Made by a program: the position numbers and the translations under genes
Origin: Sphingomonas sp. Leaf343
GTDB lineage: Bacteria; Pseudomonadota; Alphaproteobacteria; Sphingomonadales; Sphingomonadaceae
Assembly: GCF_001423765.1 (NCBI RefSeq)
Contig: NZ_LMPG01000016.1
Span: 151,429 to 215,428, forward strand
DNA: 64,000 nt
Direction of reading: 5' to 3'
Notes under the pieces: model-generated
What the model was told of the DNA's origin: nothing
The model's input: only the letters and a program-made list of their open reading frames with translations
Database searches by the model: none
Shown: piece by piece, positions 8,661 to 17,903 of the stretch
How positions within the stretch are numbered: the first letter of the stretch is position 1
How the letters are laid out: every line of letters starts with the position of its first letter

Positions 8661-8755
8661 CCCTCAAGCCATCCCCGCCCCTTCAAGCCATCCCCGCCTC
8701 TTCAAGCCTTGCGCGCCCCTTCAAGCCTTGCGCGCCCCTTCAAGCCTCGCGTGCG
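8661..8755 (+). repeat. Five 19-bp tandem repeats between operons
   Basis: Units begin at 8661, 8680, 8699, 8718 and 8737 and share a CCTTCAAGCC core. Units 1-2 continue ATCCCCGCC and units 3-5 TTGCGCGCC or a variant. They fill the gap between the GlcNAc operon and the methyltransferase gene. No dyad or run of T suggests a terminator. An overlapping open frame (8582-8764) is repeat-driven and not a credible gene. Confidence 0.88.
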
Positions 8756-8773
8756 ATGCGTTAGCGCGGGGCC

Positions 8774-9598
8774 GTGCCGACCATCCTGCCCATCCGCGAC
8801 GCCGCCGACCCGCGCATCGCCGCCTACCGCGACATCCGCGAGCGTGATCTCGTCGGGCGGCAGGGTCTGTTCGTGGCGGAGGGACGGGTGGTGCTGGCGA
8901 TGCTGGTCGCCGCGACGGGATACCGGGCGGAATCGGTGTTGATCGCGGCGCATCGGCTGGACTCGCTGCGCGGTCTGATCGCGCCGCTCGGCGACGACGT
9001 GCCGGTCTACGCGGCGGAGCAGCCGGTGCTGGATCAGATCGCGGGCTTCCCGATGCACCGCGGTATTCTGGCGATCGGGCGGCGCGTCGATCCCCCGTCG
9101 CCCGACGCGTTGCTGGCGAGCCTGCCCCGCGACGCCGACGTGCTCGTGCTCGGCGCGATCGCCAATCACGACAATATGGGCGGGCTGTTCCGCAACGCCG
9201 CGGCGTTCGGCGTCGGCGCGGTGCTGCTGGATGCCGACTGTTGCGATCCGCTGTATCGCAAGGCGATCCGGGTGTCGGTCGGGGGCGTGCTGACGGTGCC
9301 CTATGCGATACTCGACCGGGGCGACGATCCGGTCGAATTGCTGGAGCGGCATGGCTTCGCGCCGCTGGCGCTGACGCCGGCCGGCGCGGTGACGCTGTCC
9401 CAGGTCGTGCCCGAACGCCGCAACGCGGTGCTGCTGGGTGCCGAAGGACCCGGACTCGCGGCCGACCTGATCGCACGGGCGCGGGGCGTCAGGATCGACA
9501 TGGCGGCGGGCTTCGACAGCCTGAACGTCGCGACGACCGGCGGCATCGTGCTGCATCACCTTGCCGCGGGCCGGCACCGGTCTACATCGTCGTCATGA
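8774..9598 (+). CDS. TrmH/SpoU-family RNA 2'-O-methyltransferase
   Basis: 274 aa. The N-terminal substrate-binding region contains DLVGRQGLFVAEGRVVL. The SPOUT knot has motif 1 (VLGAIANHDNMGGLFRNAAAFG), motif 2 (LLGAEGPGL) and motif 3 (SLNVATTGGIVLHH). It methylates ribose 2'-OH in rRNA or tRNA; the target nucleotide cannot be told from sequence. Start GTG at 8774 follows the tandem repeats. The stop overlaps the next start by 4 nt, so it is co-transcribed with the efflux genes. Confidence 0.9.
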   Translation: MPTILPIRDAADPRIAAYRDIRERDLVGRQGLFVAEGRVVLAMLVAATGYRAESVLIAAHRLDSLRGLIAPLGDDVPVYAAEQPVLDQIAGFPMHRGILAIGRRVDPPSPDALLASLPRDADVLVLGAIANHDNMGGLFRNAAAFGVGAVLLDADCCDPLYRKAIRVSVGGVLTVPYAILDRGDDPVELLERHGFAPLALTPAGAVTLSQVVPERRNAVLLGAEGPGLAADLIARARGVRIDMAAGFDSLNVATTGGIVLHHLAAGRHRSTSSS

Positions 9599-11244
9599 TC
9601 CAGCGGATGCGGAATTTTCTGCGCGAGGAGGATTGGGCCTTCGCCGCGCACGAGGCGCCGGTGATGCCCGGCTCCCCCGGATCGCCGCATCATCCGCATC
9701 CGCGCCGCTTCGCCTATGGATCGATCTCGGTGCTGCTCGGGCTGACGGCGGGGTTCGGCAACGCGCTGATTTCCGCCAATACCTACACTTTGCAGGGCGC
9801 GCTGGGCCTCGATCCGGCGCAGATCGCGTGGTTGCCGACGGTCTATGTGATGACCAACGTGTCGATCAACCTCATCATGATAAAGTTCCGGCAGCAGTTC
9901 GGCCTGCGCCCGTTCGCGATCATCTTCCTGACGGTCTATGCCGCGCTGACCCTCGCGCATCTGTTCGTCCACGGCTTCGCGTCGGCGATCGCGGTGCGGG
10001 CCGCCAGCGGCATGGCCGGCGCGGCGGTGTCGAGCCTCGCGCTCTATTACATGATGCAGGCGTTGCCGGCGAAATGGCGGCTGAAGGCGGTGGTGCTGGG
10101 GATCGGCGTGCCGCAATGCGCGACGCCGCTGGCGCGGCTGTTCTCGCCCGACCTGCTGGCGATGTCGCAGTGGAGGACGCTGTATCTGTTCGAGCTGGGA
10201 CTGGCGCTGCTCAGCCTGGCGGCGGTGGCGTGGCTGCGCCTGCCGCCGACGACGCGGCAAAAGGCGTTCGAGCCGCTCGATTTCCTGACCTTCGTTCTGT
10301 TCGCCGGGGCGATGGCGCTGTTCTCGGCGGTGCTCGGACTCGGGCGGATCGTGTGGTGGACGAACGCGCCGTGGATCGGCTGGGCGCTGATCGCGGCGAT
10401 CCCGATGCTGGCGGCGGCGCTGATGATCGAGCACAACCGCGTCAATCCGCTGCTCAACACGCGCTGGCTGGGCAGCGCCGATATCCTGCGCTTCACGATC
10501 GTGACGATCATGGCGCGTATCGTGCTGTCCGAACAGACCTACGCCGCGGTCGGGTTGCTGACCGTTCTGGGCCAGAACAACGACCAGCTCGGCACCTTCT
10601 TCCTGATCGTGTTCGCGGCGTCGGTGGTCGGCGTCGTCGCCAGCGCGGCGGTGCTGGACGTCAACCGGCTGGCGCATCCGGTAATGCTGGCGATCGGGCT
10701 GGTCGCGGTGGCGGCGTTTTTCGACGCGCAATCGACCAGCCTGACGCGCGGGCCGCAGCTCTACTGGACGCAGGCGCTGATCGCGTTCGCGGCGACGTTC
10801 TTTCTCGGGCCGTCGCTGCTGTTCGGGATGACGCGCGCGCTGCAGGCGGGGACGGGACACATCATCAGCTTCATCGCGTTGTTCGGTATCGTCAATTCGA
10901 TCGGCGGACTGGCGGGAACGGCGCTGCTCGGCAGCTATCAGCAGATACGGGAGAAGGCGAACAGTGCGGCGCTGGTGCAGCAGATGCAGCCCACGGACCC
11001 GATCGTGACGCAGCGTATCCAGTCGGGCGGCGCCGCGGTGGGTCGCGTCGTCGGCGATCCCGCGCTGCGATCGGCGGAGGGTGCAGCGATCCTGTCGCAG
11101 ACGACCACGCGGGAGGCGAACGTGCTGGCCTATAACGACGTATTCCGCCTGATCGGCGTGCTGGCGGCGGCGACGTCCGGCTATCTGGCGTTCCTGCTCG
11201 CGCGGCGAAGCTGGCGCGCGCGGCGGGCGGAGAGGCGGGCATGA
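9595..11244 (+). CDS. MFS drug efflux transporter, EmrB/QacA (DHA2) type
   Basis: 549 aa polytopic inner-membrane protein with many hydrophobic segments, such as AYGSISVLLGLTAGFGNALIS and the region around FLTFVLFAGAMALFSAVLGLG. The length fits the 14-helix DHA2 family. The cytoplasmic N-terminus is His/Pro-rich. It is followed at 4-nt overlap by an EmrA-like adaptor and an outer-membrane factor, so all three parts of a tripartite proton-driven pump are encoded together. The substrate is unknown. Confidence 0.88.
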   Translation: MIQRMRNFLREEDWAFAAHEAPVMPGSPGSPHHPHPRRFAYGSISVLLGLTAGFGNALISANTYTLQGALGLDPAQIAWLPTVYVMTNVSINLIMIKFRQQFGLRPFAIIFLTVYAALTLAHLFVHGFASAIAVRAASGMAGAAVSSLALYYMMQALPAKWRLKAVVLGIGVPQCATPLARLFSPDLLAMSQWRTLYLFELGLALLSLAAVAWLRLPPTTRQKAFEPLDFLTFVLFAGAMALFSAVLGLGRIVWWTNAPWIGWALIAAIPMLAAALMIEHNRVNPLLNTRWLGSADILRFTIVTIMARIVLSEQTYAAVGLLTVLGQNNDQLGTFFLIVFAASVVGVVASAAVLDVNRLAHPVMLAIGLVAVAAFFDAQSTSLTRGPQLYWTQALIAFAATFFLGPSLLFGMTRALQAGTGHIISFIALFGIVNSIGGLAGTALLGSYQQIREKANSAALVQQMQPTDPIVTQRIQSGGAAVGRVVGDPALRSAEGAAILSQTTTREANVLAYNDVFRLIGVLAAATSGYLAFLLARRSWRARRAERRA

Positions 11245-12419
11245 CCGACGTTCGCGACCCCGTACCGCCCGCCGCCGCCGGCCCCGTGACGATCGGTCCC
11301 GTGACCGAGGAACGCGCCGCGGAGATCGGCGCGGCCCCGGCGGCCGCCCCGGTCGGATCGGGCTGGAGGCCGCCCGCGAACAGCGGCCGCGTGCTGATCG
11401 TGCTGGCGCTGGTCGCGATCGCGGGCGTGCTCGCGGTGCTGGCGGCGTGGCGGCTGCCGCCCTTCACCAGCGACTACGAATCGACCGACAACGCCTATGT
11501 CCGCGGGCGCACGACCGTGATCGCGCCGCAGGTGTCGGGCTATGTCACGCGCGTGCTGGCGCGCGATTTCGCCGACGTGAGGCAGGGCGACGCACTGGTC
11601 GCGATCGACGACCGCATCTACCGCCAGCGGGTCGAGCAGGCGGAGGCGCAGGTCGCGGCGCAGCAGGCGACGCTGGCCAACGCGCTGCAATCCGAGCGCA
11701 GCCGCGCCGCCAGCTTCACCGCGCAGGACGCCGCCGTCGCCAATGCGGAGGCGCAGTTGATGCGCGCGCAGGCGGACATGGCGCGCGTCAACGACCTCGT
11801 CACCGACGGCTCGGTCAGCCTGCGGGAGCGCGACCAGACGCTGGCGGCGCTGCGTCAGGCGCAGGCGGGCGTGCGTCAGGCGCGTGCGGCGCGAGAGATC
11901 GCGCGACAGGATATCCGCACCGTCGAGGTCGGGCGCGGCGGCCAGCGCGCGGGCGTATCCGGCGCGCAGGCGGCCCGCGAACTGGCCCGGATCGACCTGT
12001 CCAACACGATCGTCCGCGCGCCCGAGAGCGGGCGATTGAGCGAGATCGGCGTGCGCGTCGGCCAGTATGTGACGGCGGGCACCCAGTTGATGTTCCTCGT
12101 CCCGCCCGAAACCTGGGTGATCGCGAACTTCAAGGAAGCGCAGATCGCGCGGATGGCGGTCGGTCAGCCGGCGTCCTTCACCGTCGACGCGCTCGGCGAT
12201 GCGCGGCTGACCGGACGTGTCGAGCGCGTGTCGCCCGCCGCCGGATCGGAGTTCGCGGTGCTGAAGGCGGACAACGCGACGGGCAATTTCACCAAGGTGC
12301 CGCAACGGATCGCGGTTCGCATCCGCGTCGATCCGGGCCAGCCGCTGGCGCAACGGCTGCGGCCGGGCATGTCGGTGCAGGCGCGGGTCGATACGTCGGG
12401 CGGTCCGGCGATCCGATGA
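11241..12419 (+). CDS. HlyD/EmrA-family membrane fusion protein
   Basis: 392 aa periplasmic adaptor. One N-terminal membrane anchor (RVLIVLALVAIAGVLAVLAA) is followed by a biotinyl-lipoyl-like half (STDNAYVRGRTTVIAPQVSGYV), an Ala/Gln-rich alpha-helical hairpin (about 125-245), and the second half (TIVRAPESGRLSEIGVRVGQYV). It links the MFS pump encoded upstream to the outer-membrane factor downstream, with 4-nt overlaps on both sides. Confidence 0.92.
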   Translation: MTDVRDPVPPAAAGPVTIGPVTEERAAEIGAAPAAAPVGSGWRPPANSGRVLIVLALVAIAGVLAVLAAWRLPPFTSDYESTDNAYVRGRTTVIAPQVSGYVTRVLARDFADVRQGDALVAIDDRIYRQRVEQAEAQVAAQQATLANALQSERSRAASFTAQDAAVANAEAQLMRAQADMARVNDLVTDGSVSLRERDQTLAALRQAQAGVRQARAAREIARQDIRTVEVGRGGQRAGVSGAQAARELARIDLSNTIVRAPESGRLSEIGVRVGQYVTAGTQLMFLVPPETWVIANFKEAQIARMAVGQPASFTVDALGDARLTGRVERVSPAAGSEFAVLKADNATGNFTKVPQRIAVRIRVDPGQPLAQRLRPGMSVQARVDTSGGPAIR

Positions 12420-13813
12420 AGCGGAACGCGCTGCTGCTCGGGCTGGCGCTGGCCCAGACGCTGGCGGCGTGTGCCGGGCCGCGACCCGCGCCGCCGCAGG
12501 GGGCGTCGGTGGTGCCGCCGCCGGCGTGGCGGACCGTGCTGGACGGGCCGGGCGCGCCGATCCGGGCGGACTGGTGGACGGCGTTCGGCGATCCGGTGCT
12601 GGTCGATCTCGTCGCACGGGCGCTGGCGGCGAACCCCGATCTGGGCGTGGCGGCGGCGCGGGTCGAGGAGTCGCGCGCGACCGAACGGCTGGCGCGGGCG
12701 CAGCGCACGCCGACGCTGAACGCCGGCCTGCCGACGACCGAGGGGCAGACCGTCAGCCCGTTCGGCACGCCGTCGACGGCGTTCGGGGCGCAACCGTCGA
12801 TCACCGCCAGCTACGACCTCGACCTGTTCGGCCGCCTGCGTCAGGCGAGCGCGGCGGCACGGGCGCAGGCGCTGGCGAGCGAGGGCGCACGCGATACGGT
12901 GCGGCTCGCGATCGTCAGCGGCGTGGCGTCGGGATATATCCAGTTGCGCGCGCTCGATCAAAGGCTGGCGGTCGCGCGGGAGACGCTGGCGGCGCGGTCC
13001 GAAGCGCTGCGCATCGCCCGGCGCCGTGCGGAGACGGGCTATACGTCCAATCTGGAACTGCGGCAGGCGGAGGGCGAGTACCGCGCGACCGAACAGCTCG
13101 TACCACAGGCTCAGTTGCTGGTGGCGCGGCAGGAAAATGCGTTGAGCCTGTTGCTGGGCACATTGCCGGGGCCGATCCCGCGCGGCCTGCCGCTCGACCG
13201 GCTGCTCGCGCCGGCGGTGCCGGATGGATTGCCCGCCGACCTGCTGCGCCGCCGCCCCGACCTGTTCCAGGCGGAACAGGCGCTGGTCGCGGCCGACCGC
13301 AGCCTCGACAGCGCACGGGCGGCGATGATGCCGAACGTGGCGCTGACCGGCAGCGCCGGCGTCGTGCTGTCGACGGCGCTGGCGAATCCGATCGGGGTGT
13401 TCTCGATCGGCGGCAGCATATTGTCGCCGTTGTTCGACGGCGGTCGCCTGCGCGCGCAGGCGGATGCGGCGGCGGCGCGGCGCGATCAGGCGGCATGGAG
13501 CTATCAGCGGGCGGCGCTGATCGCGTTCCGGGAGGTGGACGACAGTCTGGCATTGGTGCTGCGGTCCGGTCAGCAGGCGACCGCGCTGTCGGGACAGCGC
13601 ACGGCGGCGGCGGGGGCGCTCAGGATCGCGTCCAACCGCTACCGGGCGGGATATTCGGCCTATATCGAGCAACTCGACGCGCAACGCGCGCTGCTGACCG
13701 CCGAGCTGGCGCTGATCCAGGCGCGCGCGGACCGGCTGGCGGCCTATGTGTCGCTGTACCAGACGTTCGGCGGGGGCTGGACGCGCGAGGATGTCGCGGC
13801 CGCGGGGCGGTAG
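12416..13813 (+). CDS. NodT-family outer-membrane efflux lipoprotein
   Basis: 465 aa. A lipoprotein signal peptide precedes LAAC (Cys about 19). Then come DWWTAFGDPVLVDLVARALAANPDL and two TolC-like helical repeats; LLRRRPDLFQAEQALVAADRSL and SGGSILSPLFDGGRLR-like stretches (IGGSILSPLFDGG) are typical of the NodT subgroup. It forms the outer-membrane channel of the tripartite pump and is last in the operon. It converges on the GGDEF-EAL gene 36 bases downstream. Confidence 0.92.
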   Translation: MKRNALLLGLALAQTLAACAGPRPAPPQGASVVPPPAWRTVLDGPGAPIRADWWTAFGDPVLVDLVARALAANPDLGVAAARVEESRATERLARAQRTPTLNAGLPTTEGQTVSPFGTPSTAFGAQPSITASYDLDLFGRLRQASAAARAQALASEGARDTVRLAIVSGVASGYIQLRALDQRLAVARETLAARSEALRIARRRAETGYTSNLELRQAEGEYRATEQLVPQAQLLVARQENALSLLLGTLPGPIPRGLPLDRLLAPAVPDGLPADLLRRRPDLFQAEQALVAADRSLDSARAAMMPNVALTGSAGVVLSTALANPIGVFSIGGSILSPLFDGGRLRAQADAAAARRDQAAWSYQRAALIAFREVDDSLALVLRSGQQATALSGQRTAAAGALRIASNRYRAGYSAYIEQLDAQRALLTAELALIQARADRLAAYVSLYQTFGGGWTREDVAAAGR

Positions 13814-13849
13814 GTCTTCCTCTTCTGCACCATTTTCGGGGCGTGTCGC

Positions 13850-15430
13850 CTAGGCCGCCGCCGCCCCTGTCCCGCGCAATGCCGGGTGCGGGTTTCGCCA
13901 GAGCGCGCTGTCGTGGGCGGCCCGCCACGCGATCAGATCGTCGAGCGGCATCGGCATGCCGATCTCATATCCCTGCAACAGGTCGCAGCCGAGCATCTGG
14001 AGCAGGCGCGCCTGCCAGTCGCTCTCCACGCCCTCCACCACGACGCGCATGTCGAGGCTGTGACCGAAATCGATCATCGATCGGATGATCTGGTTGGTCT
14101 TGCGGCGGTCGCCCACCGACCGGAGGAACGACTTGTCCAGCTTCAGCCCGTCGAGTTCGAAATGCTGGAGGTAGCTGAGCGAGGAATAGCCGGTGCCGAA
14201 ATCGTCGAGGAAGACGCGGACGCCCATTTCCCGCAGCCGGTCGATGGAATGGCGCGCGGACTCCAGATTGTCGATCAGCACGCCCTCGGTGATCTCCACC
14301 TTGAGCAGTTCGGGGCGAACCCGGGCGGCGAGCAACTGGTCGACGACGCGCGACACGAAATCGGGGTGGCGGAAATAGACGGGCGAGATGTTGACCGCGA
14401 TCGGCGCATTCTCCAGTCGCGCGGCGGCGGCGAGCGCGGTTTCGATCGTCCAGTCGGTCAGCGCGATGATCTGCCCGCTCGCCTCCGCCGTGGCGATCAG
14501 CGCGAACGGGCTGATGTCGCGCAGGGCCGGCGACTGCGACCGCAGCAACGCCTCCGCGCTGCTGAACGCGCCCGAGCGGGCATCGACCAGCGGCTGGTAA
14601 TGGAGCGAGAACTGGTTCTCGATCATCGCCCGGCCCAGTTCGACGCGTACCGAGCTTTCGCGCATCTCGCGCCGGTCCATGGCATCGTCGAATACGCGGT
14701 AGCAGCCTCTGGAGGCGGCCTTGGCGGCGTACATCGCCAGATCGGCGCGGCGCAGCAATTCGGTGCCGTCCAGCCGCGTCGGATCGCCGATCGCCAGGCC
14801 GACGGAGGCGCCGACCTCGACCCGGGTGCCGCCGAGATCGAACGGTTCGCCGACGGCGGCGACGATCGATTCCGCGTGCTCCTCCGGCGATACCTCGTGC
14901 CGCCACGGCAGCACCGCCGCAAACTCGTCCCCACCCAGTCGCGCCAGCGCGATCGGGTGCCGGATCGTCCGCCGCACGCGCTCCGCGACCTTGCGCAGCA
15001 GATCGTCGCCGGCCTTGTGACCCAGCGTGTCGTTGACGTCCTTGAACCGGTCGAGGTCGAAGAACAGCACGACCAGCATGTCGTGATCGAGCAGGCCACG
15101 ATCCTCCAGCGCATTGTGAAACGCGGTGCGGTTCATCAGCCCGGTCAGGTGGTCGACGTCCAGCAGCACGCGCAGCCTGGCATTGCCCGTGGCCAGCGTG
15201 CGGGCGAGCGCGCGGTGCCGCAGCGCTTCGCTGACCAGCGCGCAGAACGCCGCCGTCAGCACGACCGCCGCGCATGTGCCGGCACCGCCCGCGGCCCCCG
15301 CACCGATGCCGCCGCCCGCGTCGATACCCGCGCCAATACCACCGGCCGCCAGCGCACCCGTCAACGCCGCCCCCAGCGTCCAGCGCCACGGTGCGGACCG
15401 CAGCCGGTCATAGCTTCGGGACAGCCTCAC
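13850..15430 (-). CDS. Membrane-anchored GGDEF-EAL cyclic di-GMP protein
   Basis: 526 aa from GTG at 15430, which overlaps the receiver gene stop (GTGA). Two hydrophobic, Gly/Ala-rich N-terminal segments (about 15-65) precede GGDEF (intact GGDEF at 166-170, no clear RxxD inhibitory site). EAL follows, with EALLR at 293, VNISP, KVEITE, DDFGTGYS at 409-416 and VVEGVE. Both catalytic sets look intact, so it may make and degrade cyclic di-GMP; net direction cannot be told. It is last in a four-gene signalling operon, so the kinases upstream probably control it indirectly. A longer in-frame upstream extension runs through the receiver gene and is not real. Confidence 0.92.
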   Translation of the reverse strand: MRLSRSYDRLRSAPWRWTLGAALTGALAAGGIGAGIDAGGGIGAGAAGGAGTCAAVVLTAAFCALVSEALRHRALARTLATGNARLRVLLDVDHLTGLMNRTAFHNALEDRGLLDHDMLVVLFFDLDRFKDVNDTLGHKAGDDLLRKVAERVRRTIRHPIALARLGGDEFAAVLPWRHEVSPEEHAESIVAAVGEPFDLGGTRVEVGASVGLAIGDPTRLDGTELLRRADLAMYAAKAASRGCYRVFDDAMDRREMRESSVRVELGRAMIENQFSLHYQPLVDARSGAFSSAEALLRSQSPALRDISPFALIATAEASGQIIALTDWTIETALAAAARLENAPIAVNISPVYFRHPDFVSRVVDQLLAARVRPELLKVEITEGVLIDNLESARHSIDRLREMGVRVFLDDFGTGYSSLSYLQHFELDGLKLDKSFLRSVGDRRKTNQIIRSMIDFGHSLDMRVVVEGVESDWQARLLQMLGCDLLQGYEIGMPMPLDDLIAWRAAHDSALWRNPHPALRGTGAAAA

Positions 15431-15948
15431 CGCGTGAACCGGTCGCCCGACGATCGGTCGCGGCCCATGGCGGTGAACATCTGGCGCGCCTGCTCGCCCA
15501 GCCGGCGTTCGGCCTGCTGCTTCTCCGTCGTGGCGCTGGCGAGCGCGTCGCGCTGGTCGAGGTGGCTCGACATGCGCGCGCGCAGGATCGCGAGGCTGAT
15601 CGGTTTCAGCATATAGTCGTTGGCCCCTTCGGACATGGCGGTCACGACCGACATCTCCTCGTCCACGGCGGTGCACATGATGACGGGAAGGAGTGTTCTG
15701 GGATGGAGTTCGCGGATCGCGCGCAGTGTCTCCAGCCCGGAAAAGCCCGGCATCATCCAGTCGAGCAGGACGATGTCGGGGCGATTGGCGGAGATGATCG
15801 ACAGCGCGGCGCGACCACCATCGGCGTGCAGCGTCGCATAACCGCTGGCGCGCAGGGCGCGGTCGAGCAGGATGCGGTTATCCTCGACGTCGTCGACGAT
15901 CAGCACCTGCTTCCGGGCACGGATGGAGGTCGGCAGAGGGGCGGTCAT
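15427..15948 (-). CDS. Response regulator, receiver domain with helical tail
   Basis: 173 aa. A CheY-like receiver (about 14-130) has acidic pair VDDVED, phospho-Asp in VLLDWMMPG, Thr in VIMCTAVD and Lys in YMLKPIS. A 40-residue charged helical tail without a DNA-binding domain follows. It lies between the hybrid kinase and the GGDEF-EAL gene with 4-nt overlaps, which suggests it relays phosphate to, or docks on, the cyclic di-GMP enzyme. Confidence 0.9.
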   Translation of the reverse strand: MTAPLPTSIRARKQVLIVDDVEDNRILLDRALRASGYATLHADGGRAALSIISANRPDIVLLDWMMPGFSGLETLRAIRELHPRTLLPVIMCTAVDEEMSVVTAMSEGANDYMLKPISLAILRARMSSHLDQRDALASATTEKQQAERRLGEQARQMFTAMGRDRSSGDRFTR

Positions 15949-17903
15949 GCGACCAGTTCCTTCAGGGCTTGCGCGATTTCGCGGGGAGTGGACGCGGCTT
16001 TGGGGAAGAAGCGGTGGCCGGCGGCGGCAAGGCCGCGATGCTCGTCGAGCGTGATGTCGCAGCCCGATACGACGATCAGCGGGACGTCCCGCAGGGCGTC
16101 GTCCCTCGCCAGCCTGTCGATCACTTCGAACCCGTTCATCGCGGGCATCGCCAGATCGAGGACGATCGCGTCCGGACGGATGTCGGCGGCCATCGTCAGC
16201 CCCTGAACCCCGTTGATCGCGCGGCGGGTGGAGAATCCGACCTGCGCGACGCAGCGGGTCAGCAGGTCGGCGGCATCGTCGTCGTCGTCGATCACCAGCA
16301 CCTCGCCCGATGCGCGCAGGCGATACACGTCCAGCACGTCGCGCAACTGCGTCTCCGTCACGGGCTTGCGCAGGTAATCGGTCGCGCCCGAACGAAGACC
16401 ACGGGCACGGTCGTCGTCGATCGTGACGAGGATCGTGGGAATGTGGCCGATCCGCGGATCGCGGCGCAGTTCCTGCAACACGTCATACCCCGTCCGCCCC
16501 GGCAACAGCGCATCGAGCAGGATGAAATCGGGCATGTGCAGTCGTGCCAGATCCAGCGCGGCGTCGGCGCTGTTGGTCGACAGCACGCTGTATCCCATGC
16601 GCGACAGCCAGCGCTGCATCAGGTCGATCGCGGCGGGATCGTCGTCCACGACCAGCGCGGTGTGCTCCGCACAGGGCGTCTCCACGAAGCGGCTGTCCTC
16701 GGCGACCGCATCCGGCAGGTCGGGCAGATCGCGCCGCATCACCGCGTCACCCATCGGCAGCAGCAGGCGGAAGGTCGAACCCTGGCCGGCGACGCTGTCG
16801 ACGGTGCAGTCGCCGCCCATGATCCGCGCCAGCCGGCGGACGATCGCGAGCCCCAGCCCGGTGCCGCCGAACTGGCGCGCCGGGCTGCCGTCGAGTTGCT
16901 GGAATGCCTCGAACAGGCGGTCGAGATGCTGGGGCGCGATGCCGATCCCGGTGTCGCGCACGGTGAAGCCGATCCACGACTGATGATCGCGCTCGACGGG
17001 GGCGACGGTCAGCTCCACCTCGCCGTCGCGGGTGAACTTGAATGCGTTGCTGATCAGGTTGGACAGGCACTGCCGCACCTTGTCGACGTCGCCGATCATG
17101 ATGCCGACGCCGTCGTCGACGGTCATGCTGAAGCGGTTGCCGTTGGGCGGCGCGTCCGTGCCCGCGGTCGCGACGACGGACGCGACCAGCGCCTTGACGT
17201 CGATCACGACGCGGCTGACCGTGGTCCGCCCCGCCTCGATCTTCGACAGGTCGAGGATGTCGTTGATGAGCGCCAGCAGGGTGCGGCCGGCATGCTGGAT
17301 ACGGTCCAGATCGGCCATCGTCGCGGTGCTGCCCGCATCCGCGGCGTCCTCGTGCAGCAGCATCGCATAGCCCAGGATCGCATTCAGCGGCGTGCGCAGC
17401 TCGTGGCTCATCGCCGCCAGGAACTGCGATTTGGCGATGTTCTGCTGGTTGGCCTGCTCGCGCGCCTGTTCCAGTTCGCCGATCGTCTCGCGGGCGCGGC
17501 GGCCGATCTCGCGGATGCGGCGCTTCAGCAGCTTCGTGTCGGTGGCGATCTGGCTGCGCGACAGCGCCTCGCCGCTCTGCCAGTGAAAGGCGGCGAGGTC
17601 CTCCGGCTCCAGCTGGCCGATCAGCAATTCCAGCGGCGTGATCGTCGCGCGGACGATCGCCCGGGCGACGACGCGCGCGGCCACGGCCGCGGCGATCCCG
17701 CCGCAGGCCAGCGCGGTCAGCGCCGCCGCCGCCGGCCATAGCCGCGTCGCCGGCTCCGCGATCATGCCGGCGATCGTGCCCGTCAGGACCGCGACCGCGA
17801 CCGCCGCGAGCAGCGCGATCGTCAGCGGCAGGTGCAACGACCGTCGCGCCGCCTGATAGAGGAGCGGCCGGTGCCCGTCCTCGTCGAAGATCGCGGGCTT
17901 CAC
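15945..17903 (-). CDS. Hybrid histidine kinase with two receiver domains
   Basis: 652 aa from GTG at 17903. Two N-terminal membrane helices (about 20-75) lead to a HisKA H-box (SHELRTPLNAILGY), then HATPase_c with N-box NLISNAFKFT, DTGIGI and GGTGLGLAI. Two tandem receivers follow: LVVDDDPAAI with phospho-Asp in ILLDALLPG, and LVIDDDDDAA with Asp in IVLDLAMPAMNG. No periplasmic sensor domain is evident. It overlaps the upstream kinase and the downstream receiver by 4 nt. The two C-terminal receivers suggest a branched or buffered phosphorelay. Confidence 0.93.
   Translation of the reverse strand: MKPAIFDEDGHRPLLYQAARRSLHLPLTIALLAAVAVAVLTGTIAGMIAEPATRLWPAAAALTALACGGIAAAVAARVVARAIVRATITPLELLIGQLEPEDLAAFHWQSGEALSRSQIATDTKLLKRRIREIGRRARETIGELEQAREQANQQNIAKSQFLAAMSHELRTPLNAILGYAMLLHEDAADAGSTATMADLDRIQHAGRTLLALINDILDLSKIEAGRTTVSRVVIDVKALVASVVATAGTDAPPNGNRFSMTVDDGVGIMIGDVDKVRQCLSNLISNAFKFTRDGEVELTVAPVERDHQSWIGFTVRDTGIGIAPQHLDRLFEAFQQLDGSPARQFGGTGLGLAIVRRLARIMGGDCTVDSVAGQGSTFRLLLPMGDAVMRRDLPDLPDAVAEDSRFVETPCAEHTALVVDDDPAAIDLMQRWLSRMGYSVLSTNSADAALDLARLHMPDFILLDALLPGRTGYDVLQELRRDPRIGHIPTILVTIDDDRARGLRSGATDYLRKPVTETQLRDVLDVYRLRASGEVLVIDDDDDAADLLTRCVAQVGFSTRRAINGVQGLTMAADIRPDAIVLDLAMPAMNGFEVIDRLARDDALRDVPLIVVSGCDITLDEHRGLAAAGHRFFPKAASTPREIAQALKELVA

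Noticed and set aside
8661..8755. CRISPR array
   Set aside because: Units are contiguous with no spacers, and no cas genes are present in the window.
8582..8764. 60-codon frame after the mutarotase
   Set aside because: Consists of the translated 19-bp repeats and overlaps the mutarotase end; no ribosome site.
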